In this document: in pieces, positions 17,805-26,250 of the stretch
Layout of the letters: the number at the start of each line of letters is the position of its first letter
Position numbering within the stretch: position 1 is the first letter of the stretch
Assembly: GCF_029319185.1 (NCBI RefSeq)
Contig: NZ_CP119754.1
Location: 1-64,000, forward strand
Direction: 5' to 3'
DNA from: Superficieibacter sp. HKU1
Lineage (GTDB): Bacteria; Pseudomonadota; Gammaproteobacteria; Enterobacterales; Enterobacteriaceae
DNA length: 64,000 bases
Notes under the pieces: model-generated
The model's database searches: none
Told to the model about the DNA's origin: nothing
Seen by the model: the letters and a program-made list of their open reading frames with translations, nothing else
Made by a program: the position numbers and the translations under genes

Positions 17805-19466
17805 ATGAGTGATATAGCATTGACCATCAGCTTTCTGGCGCTGGTGGCGATTGTAGGTCTGTGGATCGGCAACATCAAAATCCGTGGTGTGGGGCTGGGG
17901 ATCGGCGGCGTGCTGTTTGGCGGGATTATCGTCGGGCACTTTGTCGAACAGGCAGGCATCATGCTGAGCAGCCCGATGCTGCATTTCATTCAGGAGTTTG
18001 GCCTGATCCTTTTTGTATACACCATCGGTATTCAGGTCGGGCCGGGATTTTTCACCTCACTGCGGGTATCGGGTCTGCGGCTGAACCTGTTTGCCATTCT
18101 GATTGTCATCCTGGGCGGGCTGGTCACCGCCATCCTGCACAAGCTGTTTGCGATTCCACTGCCGGTGGTGCTGGGCATCTTCTCCGGCGCGGTCACCAAT
18201 ACTCCGGCGCTCGGGGCCGGACAGCAGGTGCTACGCGATCTTGGGGTAACGGGCGATGTGATTGATCAGATGGGGATGAGCTATGCAATGGCCTACCCGT
18301 TTGGGATTTGCGGCATTTTGCTGTCCATGTGGCTGATTCGTCTGTTTTTTCGCATTAGCGTTGAAAAAGAGGCTCAGCAGTTCGAAACCAGTTCAGGCAA
18401 CGGACAGAAACACCTGCAAAACATTAACCTCTGCGTCGAAAACCCTAACCTGCATAATCTGGCGATCCAGGACGTCCCGCTACTTAACAGTGATAAAATC
18501 ATATGCTCGCGGCTGAAACGCGGCGAGACGCTGATGGTGCCTTCCCCCGGCACGCTGATACAGTCCGGCGATCTGCTTTATCTTGTCGGGCAGCAGGCGG
18601 ATTTACGCGCGGCGCAGTTAGTGATCGGCAGAGAAGTTGAAACCGCGCTCTCGACCCACGGCACCGACCTGTGCGTGGAGCGCGTGGTGGTGACCAATGA
18701 AAAAGTGCTGGGCAAAAAGCTGCGCGATCTGGATTTTAAACAGCGTTATGACGTGGTGATCTCACGGCTGAACCGCGCCGGGGTGGAACTGGTCGCCAGC
18801 AGCAGTGCCGCGCTGCAATTTGGTGACATCCTTAACCTCGTTGGCCGCCAGGCTTCAATTGACGCCGTCGCCGCCGAGCTTGGCAACGCGCAGCAAAAAC
18901 TTCAGCAGGTACAAATGCTGCCGGTGTTTATCGGCATCGGCCTGGGCGTGCTGCTGGGCTCCGTGCCGCTCTTTATCCCGGGCTTTCCGGTGGCCTTAAA
19001 ACTGGGCCTTGCCGGGGGACCGCTGATTATGGCGCTGATCCTGGGGCGCATTGGCACCATTGGCAAGCTGTACTGGTTTATGCCGCCGAGCGCCAACCTG
19101 GCGCTGCGCGAACTGGGGATTGTGCTGTTCCTCTCGGTGGTCGGGCTGAAATCGGGCGGCGATTTTGTGCATACGCTGGTTCAGGGCGATGGCCTGAGCT
19201 GGGTCGGCTATGGCATCTTTATTACCGCCATTCCGCTGATCACCGCGGGGTTACTGGCGCGTATCTTCGCCAAAATGAATTACCTGACCATTTGCGGCAT
19301 GCTGGCGGGCTCAATGACCGATCCGCCGGCGCTGGCTTTTGCTAACAACCTTCACGCGACCAGCGGCGCGGCGGCATTGTCCTACGCCACGGTTTATCCG
19401 CTGGTGATGTTTCTGCGAATCATCACGCCGCAATTATTGGCGGTATTATTCTGGGGCATGGGTTAA
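17805..19466 (+). CDS. yidE: YidE, putative transporter of the AAE family
   Basis: The 553-residue product equals E. coli YidE in length. It has an N-terminal membrane domain, then two tandem RCK_C (TrkA-C) cytosolic domains (about 190-370, with FGDILNLVGRQASIDAV), then a second membrane domain. This duplicated architecture is typical of the aspartate:alanine exchanger (AAE) family. The substrate of YidE is not known to me. It faces yidP convergently with a 3-base gap. Confidence 0.9.
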   Translation: MSDIALTISFLALVAIVGLWIGNIKIRGVGLGIGGVLFGGIIVGHFVEQAGIMLSSPMLHFIQEFGLILFVYTIGIQVGPGFFTSLRVSGLRLNLFAILIVILGGLVTAILHKLFAIPLPVVLGIFSGAVTNTPALGAGQQVLRDLGVTGDVIDQMGMSYAMAYPFGICGILLSMWLIRLFFRISVEKEAQQFETSSGNGQKHLQNINLCVENPNLHNLAIQDVPLLNSDKIICSRLKRGETLMVPSPGTLIQSGDLLYLVGQQADLRAAQLVIGREVETALSTHGTDLCVERVVVTNEKVLGKKLRDLDFKQRYDVVISRLNRAGVELVASSSAALQFGDILNLVGRQASIDAVAAELGNAQQKLQQVQMLPVFIGIGLGVLLGSVPLFIPGFPVALKLGLAGGPLIMALILGRIGTIGKLYWFMPPSANLALRELGIVLFLSVVGLKSGGDFVHTLVQGDGLSWVGYGIFITAIPLITAGLLARIFAKMNYLTICGMLAGSMTDPPALAFANNLHATSGAAALSYATVYPLVMFLRIITPQLLAVLFWGMG

Positions 19467-19469
19467 GGG

Positions 19470-20177
19470 TCAGGCATGCACGCGAAGCAGGTGATAATCC
19501 ACCTGATATTCACTGGCATTGCGGAACATAATGGAATAGTTTAAAAATTCGCCGCTATCGCTATAGGACAGTGACGTTATACGTAATAGCGGCGTACTCT
19601 CTTCAACCAGCATTAACTGCGCCATTTTCCTGTCCGCCAGAATGGGCGACAGGCTTTCATAATTTCCGGTTATTGTTATTCCGCACTCATTTTCAATATA
19701 ACGAAACTTTGATCCCTCCAGATGCGCGATCGACAAGTTGCGAAACAGCTTCACCGGCATATAACTGTCTTCCAGCATGATCGGTTTATCATCGACATAG
19801 CGTAAACGCCGCGAGTAGTAGATCCGCTCATCGGTCTGGATACGTAGCTGTCTGGCAATCGCAGGCGGAGCGGGCATCACCACAAACTCCAGCACTTTGC
19901 TGAAGACGATTCGGCCCTGGCTCTCCATCACCTCACACAATCCCGTCAGGTTAGTGGTTTCCTGATAAACGTCTTTCTGAATAACATAGGTGCCGCTGCC
20001 GTGTTTACGTGCAACCAGCCCCCAGTGAATTAATAAATCAATGGCTTTGCGAATCGTCATGCGGGATACGCCATACTCTTCCGCCAGCTTTTTCTCGCCG
20101 GGTAAGGGGCTGCCGACATTATAGTTTTCCGAGTTCAGCCGCAGTCTTAATTTATCAGCAATAGATTTGTAGATCAT
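19470..20177 (-). CDS. yidP: GntR/UTRA-family regulator YidP
   Basis: The 235-residue product has a winged helix at about 5-70 (PLPGEKKLAEEYGVSRMTIRKAIDLL) and a C-terminal UTRA effector domain (RLRYVDDKPIMLEDSYMPVKL, NYESLSPILADRKMAQLMLVEESTPLL). UTRA regulators bind phosphorylated sugars. It is divergent from the alpha-glucoside PTS gene, which it probably controls through 6-phospho-alpha-glucosides (inferred from context). Confidence 0.88.
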   Translation of the reverse strand: MIYKSIADKLRLRLNSENYNVGSPLPGEKKLAEEYGVSRMTIRKAIDLLIHWGLVARKHGSGTYVIQKDVYQETTNLTGLCEVMESQGRIVFSKVLEFVVMPAPPAIARQLRIQTDERIYYSRRLRYVDDKPIMLEDSYMPVKLFRNLSIAHLEGSKFRYIENECGITITGNYESLSPILADRKMAQLMLVEESTPLLRITSLSYSDSGEFLNYSIMFRNASEYQVDYHLLRVHA

Positions 20178-20312
20178 CCCTGGACCTCTTTATGCCCTTT
20201 GCGGAACCCCAAAAAGGCGTGATTTTTCAAGGTGAAGCAAAGGTTAGTAATTGTGATTTTTTAGAGCATTCATGAACATGTCTAACATTCTCATAAAAAT
20301 AAGACAACTTAG

Positions 20313-20352
20313 TTGAAATTAAAATCATGAGTTTGATCACAAATAATTTCAA
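20313..20352. promoter_or_regulatory. Inverted repeat in the yidP-glvC control region
   Basis: TTGAAATT at 20313-20320 and AATTTCAA at 20345-20352 are perfect 8-base arms 24 bases apart. They surround GATCACAAAT, which contains only one good CRP half-site. The 274-base AT-rich intergenic region otherwise holds only divergent promoters. Candidate operator for YidP. Confidence 0.45.
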
Positions 20353-20451
20353 CTTCTCATGTGTTTTACCGTGCCGCTTTTTATTGTTACCCCTGCAGGA
20401 CGCAATGACAAAAATAAATACTCTACATGTTCTTTAACGAGGATGTAAAAA

Positions 20452-22071
20452 ATGCTCAGTCAAATACAACGCTTTGGCGGTGCGATGTTCACCCCGGTGC
20501 TGCTGTTTCCGTTTGCCGGTATCGTGGTGGGTATTACCCTTATGTTGCAGAACCCGCTATTCGTGGGCGAGTCTTTAACCGATCCCAACAGCTTATTTGC
20601 ACAAATCGTCCATATTATTGAAGAAGGCGGCTGGACGGTATTCAGAAATATGCCGCTGGTATTTGCGATTGGCCTGCCCATCGGGCTGGCAAAACAGGCG
20701 CAGGGCCGCGCGTGTCTTGCGGTGATGGTCAGTTTTTTAACCTGGAATTACTTTATTAATGCCATGGGGACCACCTGGGGCGGTTTTTTCGGCGTGGATT
20801 TTAGTGTCGACCCCGTGGCCGGAAGCGGTCTTACCATGATAGCGGGAATAAAAACGCTGGATACCAGTATTATCGGTGCCATTGTTATTTCCGGATTCGT
20901 TACTGCATTACATAACCGTTTTTTTGATAAGCCTTTACCTGTATTTCTGGGCACGTTTCAGGGCAGCTCCTTTGTCGTAATCGTTGCTTTCCTCGCCATG
21001 ATCCCCTGCGCCTGGCTGACGCTGCTGGGCTGGCCGAAAGTACAAATGGGCATTGAATCCCTACAGGCATTTTTACGCAACGCTGGAGCAGTCGGTGTGT
21101 GGTGCTACATTTTTCTGGAACGTATTCTCATCCCCACCGGATTGCACCACTTTGTTTATGGCCCTTTCATGTATGGTCCGGCTGCTGTTGAGGGCGGAAT
21201 ACAGGTGTACTGGGCGCAGCATCTTCTGGAGTTTAGCCAGTCAACCCAACCGCTGAAAACGCTCTTCCCTGAAGGTGGATTCGCGATGTTCGGCAACTCG
21301 AAAGTATTTGCGGCTCCCGGCATTGCCCTGGCGATTTACTACACTGCTGCCCCTGCTAACCGTAAGAAAGTCGCGGGTCTGTTAATTCCTGCGGCGTTAA
21401 CCGCGATGCTCGTGGGGATCACTGAACCGCTGGAGTTTACTTTTCTGTTTATTTGCCCGCCGCTATTCGCCCTTCATGCCGTGCTGGCGGCAACGATGTC
21501 GACCACCATGTACATCGCCGGAGTTTCAGCAAATTTACAGGGTGGACTGATCGATACCGTGATCCCCCAGGTATGGATCCCCTTATTTCATAATCATACG
21601 GCGATGATACTCACCCATATCGCCATCGGTTTGCTGTTTTCGGTCATCTATTTTGTCCTTTTCCGCGCAATTATCCTGCGTTTCAACCTGAAAACGCCGG
21701 GGCGTGAAGACAGCGAAGTGAAACTCTACACCAAAGCTGATTATAAGGCGGCGCGTGGGCAAACCACCGCAGCCGCTGCGGATACCCGGCTCGGGCAAGC
21801 CGCTGGCTTCCTGCAGGCGCTGGGCGGCGCGGGCAATATCGAGAGCGTTAATAACTGCGCGACTCGCCTGCGAATTGCGCTTCACGACATGTCGCTAACG
21901 CAAAGCGATGACGTCTTCAAATCACTGGGTGCACACGGCGTTGTGCGTCGCGGCAACGGTATTCAGGTCATTGTTGGTTTGCACGTTCCCCAGGTGCGCG
22001 ACCAGCTGGAAACACTAATGAAATCCTCGTTATCAAACGAACAAATCCCCATGACGGAGGCTGTATCATGA
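20452..22071 (+). CDS. glvC: Alpha-glucoside-specific PTS enzyme IICB
   Basis: This is a fused permease (IIC, about 1-420, ten or more membrane segments) and IIB domain (about 445-530) that imports and phosphorylates maltose-type alpha-glucosides. The IIB phosphorylation site is C469 in NNCATRLRIALH. The 539-residue length equals Klebsiella AglA. In K-12 the IIC (glvC) and IIB (glvB) parts are separate and the system is cryptic; here the frame is continuous and appears intact. The start ATG 20452 follows GAGGATG. It overlaps the next gene by 4 bases. Confidence 0.9.
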   Translation: MLSQIQRFGGAMFTPVLLFPFAGIVVGITLMLQNPLFVGESLTDPNSLFAQIVHIIEEGGWTVFRNMPLVFAIGLPIGLAKQAQGRACLAVMVSFLTWNYFINAMGTTWGGFFGVDFSVDPVAGSGLTMIAGIKTLDTSIIGAIVISGFVTALHNRFFDKPLPVFLGTFQGSSFVVIVAFLAMIPCAWLTLLGWPKVQMGIESLQAFLRNAGAVGVWCYIFLERILIPTGLHHFVYGPFMYGPAAVEGGIQVYWAQHLLEFSQSTQPLKTLFPEGGFAMFGNSKVFAAPGIALAIYYTAAPANRKKVAGLLIPAALTAMLVGITEPLEFTFLFICPPLFALHAVLAATMSTTMYIAGVSANLQGGLIDTVIPQVWIPLFHNHTAMILTHIAIGLLFSVIYFVLFRAIILRFNLKTPGREDSEVKLYTKADYKAARGQTTAAAADTRLGQAAGFLQALGGAGNIESVNNCATRLRIALHDMSLTQSDDVFKSLGAHGVVRRGNGIQVIVGLHVPQVRDQLETLMKSSLSNEQIPMTEAVS

Positions 22072-23390
22072 AAAAATTCTCAGTGGTTATCGCTGGCGGC
22101 GGCAGCACCTTTACGCCCGGTATTGTATTAATGTTGCTGGCAAACCAGGACCGTCTGCCGCTGCGTGCGCTGAAGTTCTATGACAACGACGGCGCACGCC
22201 AGGAAATCGTGGCTGAAGCCTGCAAGGTGATCATGAAAGAGCAGGCGCCTGAAATCGATTTTAGCTACACCACCGATCCTGAAACCGCCTTTACCGACGT
22301 CGATTTTGTGATGGCGCATATTCGTGTCGGCAAATATCCGATGCGTGAGAAAGACGAGAAGATCCCGCTGCGCCATGGCGTGCTGGGCCAGGAAACCTGC
22401 GGGCCAGGTGGGATCGCCTACGGCATGCGTTCTATCGGCGGTGTACTGGAGCTGGTAGATTATATGGAGCGGTATTCGCCGAACGCGTGGATGCTGAACT
22501 ACTCCAACCCGGCAGCCATCGTCGCGGAGGCCACCCGTCGCCTGCGCCCGAACGCCAAAATCCTCAATATCTGCGATATGCCGATTGGTATTGAAGGTCG
22601 CATGGCGCAAATTGCCGGGTTGCAGGATCGTAAACAAATGCGCACCCGCTACTATGGTCTCAACCATTTTGGCTGGTGGACGTCCATTGAAGATCTGGAC
22701 GGTAACGACCTGATGCCGAAACTGCGTGAATACGTTGCCAGACACGGTTATGTGCCGCCCTCAAACGATCCACATACTGAGGCGAGCTGGAACGATACCT
22801 TTGCCAAAGCGAAAGATGTGCAGGCGCTGGACCCGGATACCATGCCGAATACCTATCTGAAATATTACCTCTATCCAGACTATGTGGTGGCGCATTCCAA
22901 CCCGGAACGTACCCGCGCTAACGAGGTGATGGACCACCGCGAAAAACAGGTCTTCAACGCCTGCCGCGCGATTATCGAAGCCGGTCATTCCAGCGCAGGC
23001 GAGCTGGAGATCGACGAACATGCGTCTTACATCGTGGATCTGGCCGCCGCGATTGCCTTCAACACGCAGGAGCGGATGCTGCTGATTGTGCCGAATAATG
23101 GCGCTATCCATAACTTTGATGCCGATGCGATGGTTGAAATCCCCTGTCTGGTGGGGACAAAAGGGCCGGAGCCGCTGACGGTGGGCGATATTCCGCATTT
23201 CCAGAAGGGACTGATGGGCCAGCAGGTAATGGTCGAAAAACTGGTGGTGGATGCGTGGGAATCACACTCTTATCAGAAACTGTGGCAGGCGATCACGCTC
23301 TCTAAAACGGTGCCGAGCGCGTCGGTGGCGAAAGCCATTCTGGACGATTTGATTGAAGCCAATAAGGAATACTGGCCGGAACTACGCTAA
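22068..23390 (+). CDS. glvG: 6-phospho-alpha-glucosidase (GH4)
   Basis: This enzyme hydrolyses 6-phospho-alpha-glucosides made by the preceding PTS gene, using NAD+ and a divalent metal, as GH4 enzymes do. The 440-residue product has the N-terminal NAD motif VVIAGGGSTFTPG, the GH4 Cys-containing NICDMPIGIEGRM, and the catalytic GLNHFGWW and RANEVMDHR regions. The length equals Klebsiella AglB. In K-12 glvG is shortened or damaged; here it is whole. A short REP-like hairpin follows near 23395. Confidence 0.92.
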   Translation: MKKFSVVIAGGGSTFTPGIVLMLLANQDRLPLRALKFYDNDGARQEIVAEACKVIMKEQAPEIDFSYTTDPETAFTDVDFVMAHIRVGKYPMREKDEKIPLRHGVLGQETCGPGGIAYGMRSIGGVLELVDYMERYSPNAWMLNYSNPAAIVAEATRRLRPNAKILNICDMPIGIEGRMAQIAGLQDRKQMRTRYYGLNHFGWWTSIEDLDGNDLMPKLREYVARHGYVPPSNDPHTEASWNDTFAKAKDVQALDPDTMPNTYLKYYLYPDYVVAHSNPERTRANEVMDHREKQVFNACRAIIEAGHSSAGELEIDEHASYIVDLAAAIAFNTQERMLLIVPNNGAIHNFDADAMVEIPCLVGTKGPEPLTVGDIPHFQKGLMGQQVMVEKLVVDAWESHSYQKLWQAITLSKTVPSASVAKAILDDLIEANKEYWPELR

Positions 23391-23394
23391 TCTT

Positions 23395-23425
23395 TTGGCC
23401 GGGTAGCGCTGCGTTACCTGGCTTT
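23395..23425. repeat. REP-like hairpin between glvG and yidL
   Basis: GGCCGGGTAGCGCTGCGTTACCTGGC is too long to quote as a repeat unit beyond its arms: GCCGGGTA and TACCTGGC pair imperfectly. It fills most of the short convergent gap and resembles one REP unit. Confidence 0.5.
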
Positions 23426-24287
23426 ATTTCCTCTGCCGCAGCACCGCCGACGGCGCATAGCCAAATTTCCGCTTAAACGCTTTGCTGAAGTGAAATGAGT
23501 CAAAAAAATTCAGCACGTCGGCCACGTTGCTCACCGAATTTCCCTCCTGCTTAAGCAGCGACAGCGCAAGATCCAGCCGCGCATCCAGATAATATTCCTT
23601 TGGCGTTTTCCCGGTATAACGTAAAAACAGGCGGCGTAAATACTGCTCGCTACACTGCATCCACTGGGCCATCTCCGTTACGCTCCACTGTCTTTGCAGA
23701 TCCGAATGCAGCAGGCTAATCAGCTTTTCTATCTGGATAAGCTGCCGGTCTTTAGTACCGTTTTCAAAAATCAGGCAAATCCACTGGTAGATAATCTTCG
23801 TAAGAAAGGCAACGGCCAGATTATTTTTTAATGGATTACGGCTGGCAATCAGGCTGGCAACTTCATTAAGTTCATCCTTAAACGCATCGCCGTTATAAAT
23901 AATAGCCTGCTGTAATAAAGGAATTTCCATAACGCTGGTAGGGACAAATTCCATCCAGTATTGTTCCCAAAGTAAACCATCGCAATGATAGGATTTTATA
24001 TCCATTGGTTTTAAGAATATAACGCAATTGCCATTAAGGATAATTTCGGAATTGTCGGTAAGAATGATTTTCCCGCAGCCCTGAAGGGTGTAAACGGCTA
24101 CCCATGAATTCGCGATTAATGGTTTTTTCTTATCGCGGGGCCATATGACGCGGTAGCTCTCATCGGCAAGGGTATGCCACAGCGAGATGAGCGAAATTCC
24201 GCTTGAGATCACATTTTCTTCAAGAACTAACGGGATATTGTACGTAGTTTCGTTTTTTACATGCGAAAATTGAATTTTTCCATTCAT
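23424..24287 (-). CDS. yidL: AraC-family regulator YidL
   Basis: I place the start at ATG 24287 (MNGKIQFSHVK), which agrees with E. coli YidL as I recall it; the frame is open 54 bases upstream. The 287-residue product has an N-terminal cupin-like sensing domain. The two C-terminal AraC helix-turn-helices are SVTEMAQWMQCSEQYLRRLFLRYTG and SVSNVADVLNFFDSFHFSKAFKRKFG. It is divergent from yidKJ, which it presumably activates. Confidence 0.88.
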   Translation of the reverse strand: MNGKIQFSHVKNETTYNIPLVLEENVISSGISLISLWHTLADESYRVIWPRDKKKPLIANSWVAVYTLQGCGKIILTDNSEIILNGNCVIFLKPMDIKSYHCDGLLWEQYWMEFVPTSVMEIPLLQQAIIYNGDAFKDELNEVASLIASRNPLKNNLAVAFLTKIIYQWICLIFENGTKDRQLIQIEKLISLLHSDLQRQWSVTEMAQWMQCSEQYLRRLFLRYTGKTPKEYYLDARLDLALSLLKQEGNSVSNVADVLNFFDSFHFSKAFKRKFGYAPSAVLRQRK

Positions 24288-24406
24288 TTTAATTTCTCGC
24301 CAGCGAATTATGCCCACAACCTGAGTTATGGAATTTAGCAAAAAAAGAGTCGCTCAGGGATACATTGCATCTCGTTTTATGCATTTCACCTTCCAGACTG
24401 CCGCTA

Positions 24407-24427
24407 TGTGAATAGCTCTGATTCACA
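24407..24427. promoter_or_regulatory. Inverted repeat upstream of yidK
   Basis: TGTGAAT (24407-24413) and ATTCACA (24421-24427) are perfect arms with a 7-base spacer in the yidL-yidK divergent region. The spacing is wrong for CRP (half-sites 11 apart instead of 6). A YidL or other site is more likely. Confidence 0.4.
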
Positions 24428-24534
24428 GAGATGCGTTCTGAAAGTTGAGATGCCTGGAAATCTCATTGCCTAACCCGGAAATGCTATTCCTCTTACCCTT
24501 CTGGCACCGGGATATAAACAAAAAGGGCTACAAG

Positions 24535-26250
24535 ATGAATGCTACGCAAATTTTGAGCTTTGTCGGATTTACTTTACTGGTGGCCGTTATCACCTGGTGG
24601 AAAGTGCGCAAAGCGGATACCGGCTCGCAACAAGGTTACTTCCTGGCCGGACGTTCGCTTAAGGCACCCGTGATCGCCGCTTCCCTGATGTTAACGAACC
24701 TCTCAACCGAACAACTGGTGGGACTCTCCGGTCAGGCTTACAAAAGCGGAATGTCGGTGATGGGCTGGGAGGTCACCTCCGCCGTCACGCTAATCCTGCT
24801 GGCGCTGATTTTTCTGCCGCGTTATTTGCAGCGCGGTATCGCCACTATCCCCGATTTTCTTGAAGAGCGTTACGATAAAACCACGCGCATTATTATCGAT
24901 TTTTGCTTCCTTATCGCGACCGGCATCTGCTTCCTGCCGATTGTCCTCTACTCCGGCGCGCTGGCGCTCAACAGCCTCTTTCATGTCGGCGAATCGCTGG
25001 GTCTCTCGCAGGGCGCGGCGATCTGGCTGCTGGTTGTGCTGCTGGGGCTGGCCGGGATTTTGTATGCCGTCATCGGCGGCCTGCGGGCGATGGCGATTGC
25101 CGACTCGATTAACGGCATCGGGCTGGTGATTGGCGGCCTGATGGTGCCGATCTTCGGTTTAATCGCCATGGGCGGCGGCAGTTTCCTCCAGGGAATTGAA
25201 CGGCTCACCACCGTTCACGCGGAAAAACTCAACTCGATTGGCAGCAACTCCGACCCGCTGCCGATTGGCGCGGCGTTTACCGGCCTGATTCTGGTGAATA
25301 CCTTCTACTGGTGTACCAACCAGGGCATTGTACAGCGAACGCTGGCGTCGAAAAGCCTGGCGGAAGGGCAGAAAGGCGCGCTGTTGACGGCAGTGCTTAA
25401 AATGCTCGATCCGCTGATTCTGGTGCTGCCCGGCTTAATCGCCTTTCATCTGTACCAGGATTTGCCGAGTGCCGATATGGCCTATCCGACGCTGGTGAAT
25501 AAGGTCATGCCGTTGCCGTTGGTCGGCTTTTTCGGTGCGGTTCTGTTTGGCGCGGTGATCAGTACCTTTAACGGTTTTTTGAACAGTGCCAGTACGCTAT
25601 TCAGCATGGGAATTTACCGGCGCATCATCAACGAAAATGCACAGCCGGACCAACTGGTGCGCACAGGGCGCAAATTCGGTCTGTTTATCGCGGTGGTGTC
25701 GGTGCTGGTAGCACCGTGGATCGCTAATGCGCCGCAGGGCCTGTATAGCTGGATGAAGCAGCTTAATGGTATTTATAACGTACCGCTGGTGACGATTATT
25801 ATTATGGGCTTTTTCTTCCCGCGTATTCCCGCGCTGGCAGCGAAGGTAGCCATGTTCCTCGGCATCGTCAGCTATATCACCATCAACTATCTGGTGAAGT
25901 TCGATTTCCATTTTCTCTATGTACTGGCCTGCACGTTCTGCATCAATGTGGTGGTGATGTTGATCATCGGCGCGATCAAACCGCGCGCCACCCCGTTCAA
26001 ATTCCAGGACGCTTTTGCCGTGGATATGAAGCCGTGGAAAAACGTGAAGATCGCCTCCGTTGGCATACTGTTCGCGATGATTGGCGTCTATTCCGGCCTT
26101 GCACAATATGGCGGCTACGGTACGCGCTGGCTGACTATCGTCAGTTATGGCATCACCGCCGTCGTGGTGATTTACCTGATTATTGATAGCTGGCGCAACC
26201 GCCATACTCTTGCGGTGACGTCTGCATCTGACGTTAAGGAAAATTTATGA
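24535..26250 (+). CDS. yidK: Sodium:solute symporter YidK
   Basis: I use ATG 24535 (MNATQILSFVGFTLL), giving 571 residues like E. coli YidK; upstream extension lacks a ribosome site. It is an SSS-family symporter with about 14 membrane segments, including GYFLAGRSLKAPVIAASLMLTNLSTEQ (core helix 1 region) and IGGLRAMAIADSINGIGLVIGG. The family carries sugars and other solutes with Na+. It overlaps the sulfatase gene by ATGA, suggesting import of a sulfated or desulfated substrate (inference). Confidence 0.92.
   Translation: MNATQILSFVGFTLLVAVITWWKVRKADTGSQQGYFLAGRSLKAPVIAASLMLTNLSTEQLVGLSGQAYKSGMSVMGWEVTSAVTLILLALIFLPRYLQRGIATIPDFLEERYDKTTRIIIDFCFLIATGICFLPIVLYSGALALNSLFHVGESLGLSQGAAIWLLVVLLGLAGILYAVIGGLRAMAIADSINGIGLVIGGLMVPIFGLIAMGGGSFLQGIERLTTVHAEKLNSIGSNSDPLPIGAAFTGLILVNTFYWCTNQGIVQRTLASKSLAEGQKGALLTAVLKMLDPLILVLPGLIAFHLYQDLPSADMAYPTLVNKVMPLPLVGFFGAVLFGAVISTFNGFLNSASTLFSMGIYRRIINENAQPDQLVRTGRKFGLFIAVVSVLVAPWIANAPQGLYSWMKQLNGIYNVPLVTIIIMGFFFPRIPALAAKVAMFLGIVSYITINYLVKFDFHFLYVLACTFCINVVVMLIIGAIKPRATPFKFQDAFAVDMKPWKNVKIASVGILFAMIGVYSGLAQYGGYGTRWLTIVSYGITAVVVIYLIIDSWRNRHTLAVTSASDVKENL

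Noticed and set aside
24407..24427. CRP site upstream of yidK
   Set aside because: TGTGA and TCACA are 11 bases apart, not the required 6; listed only as a dyad of unknown role.
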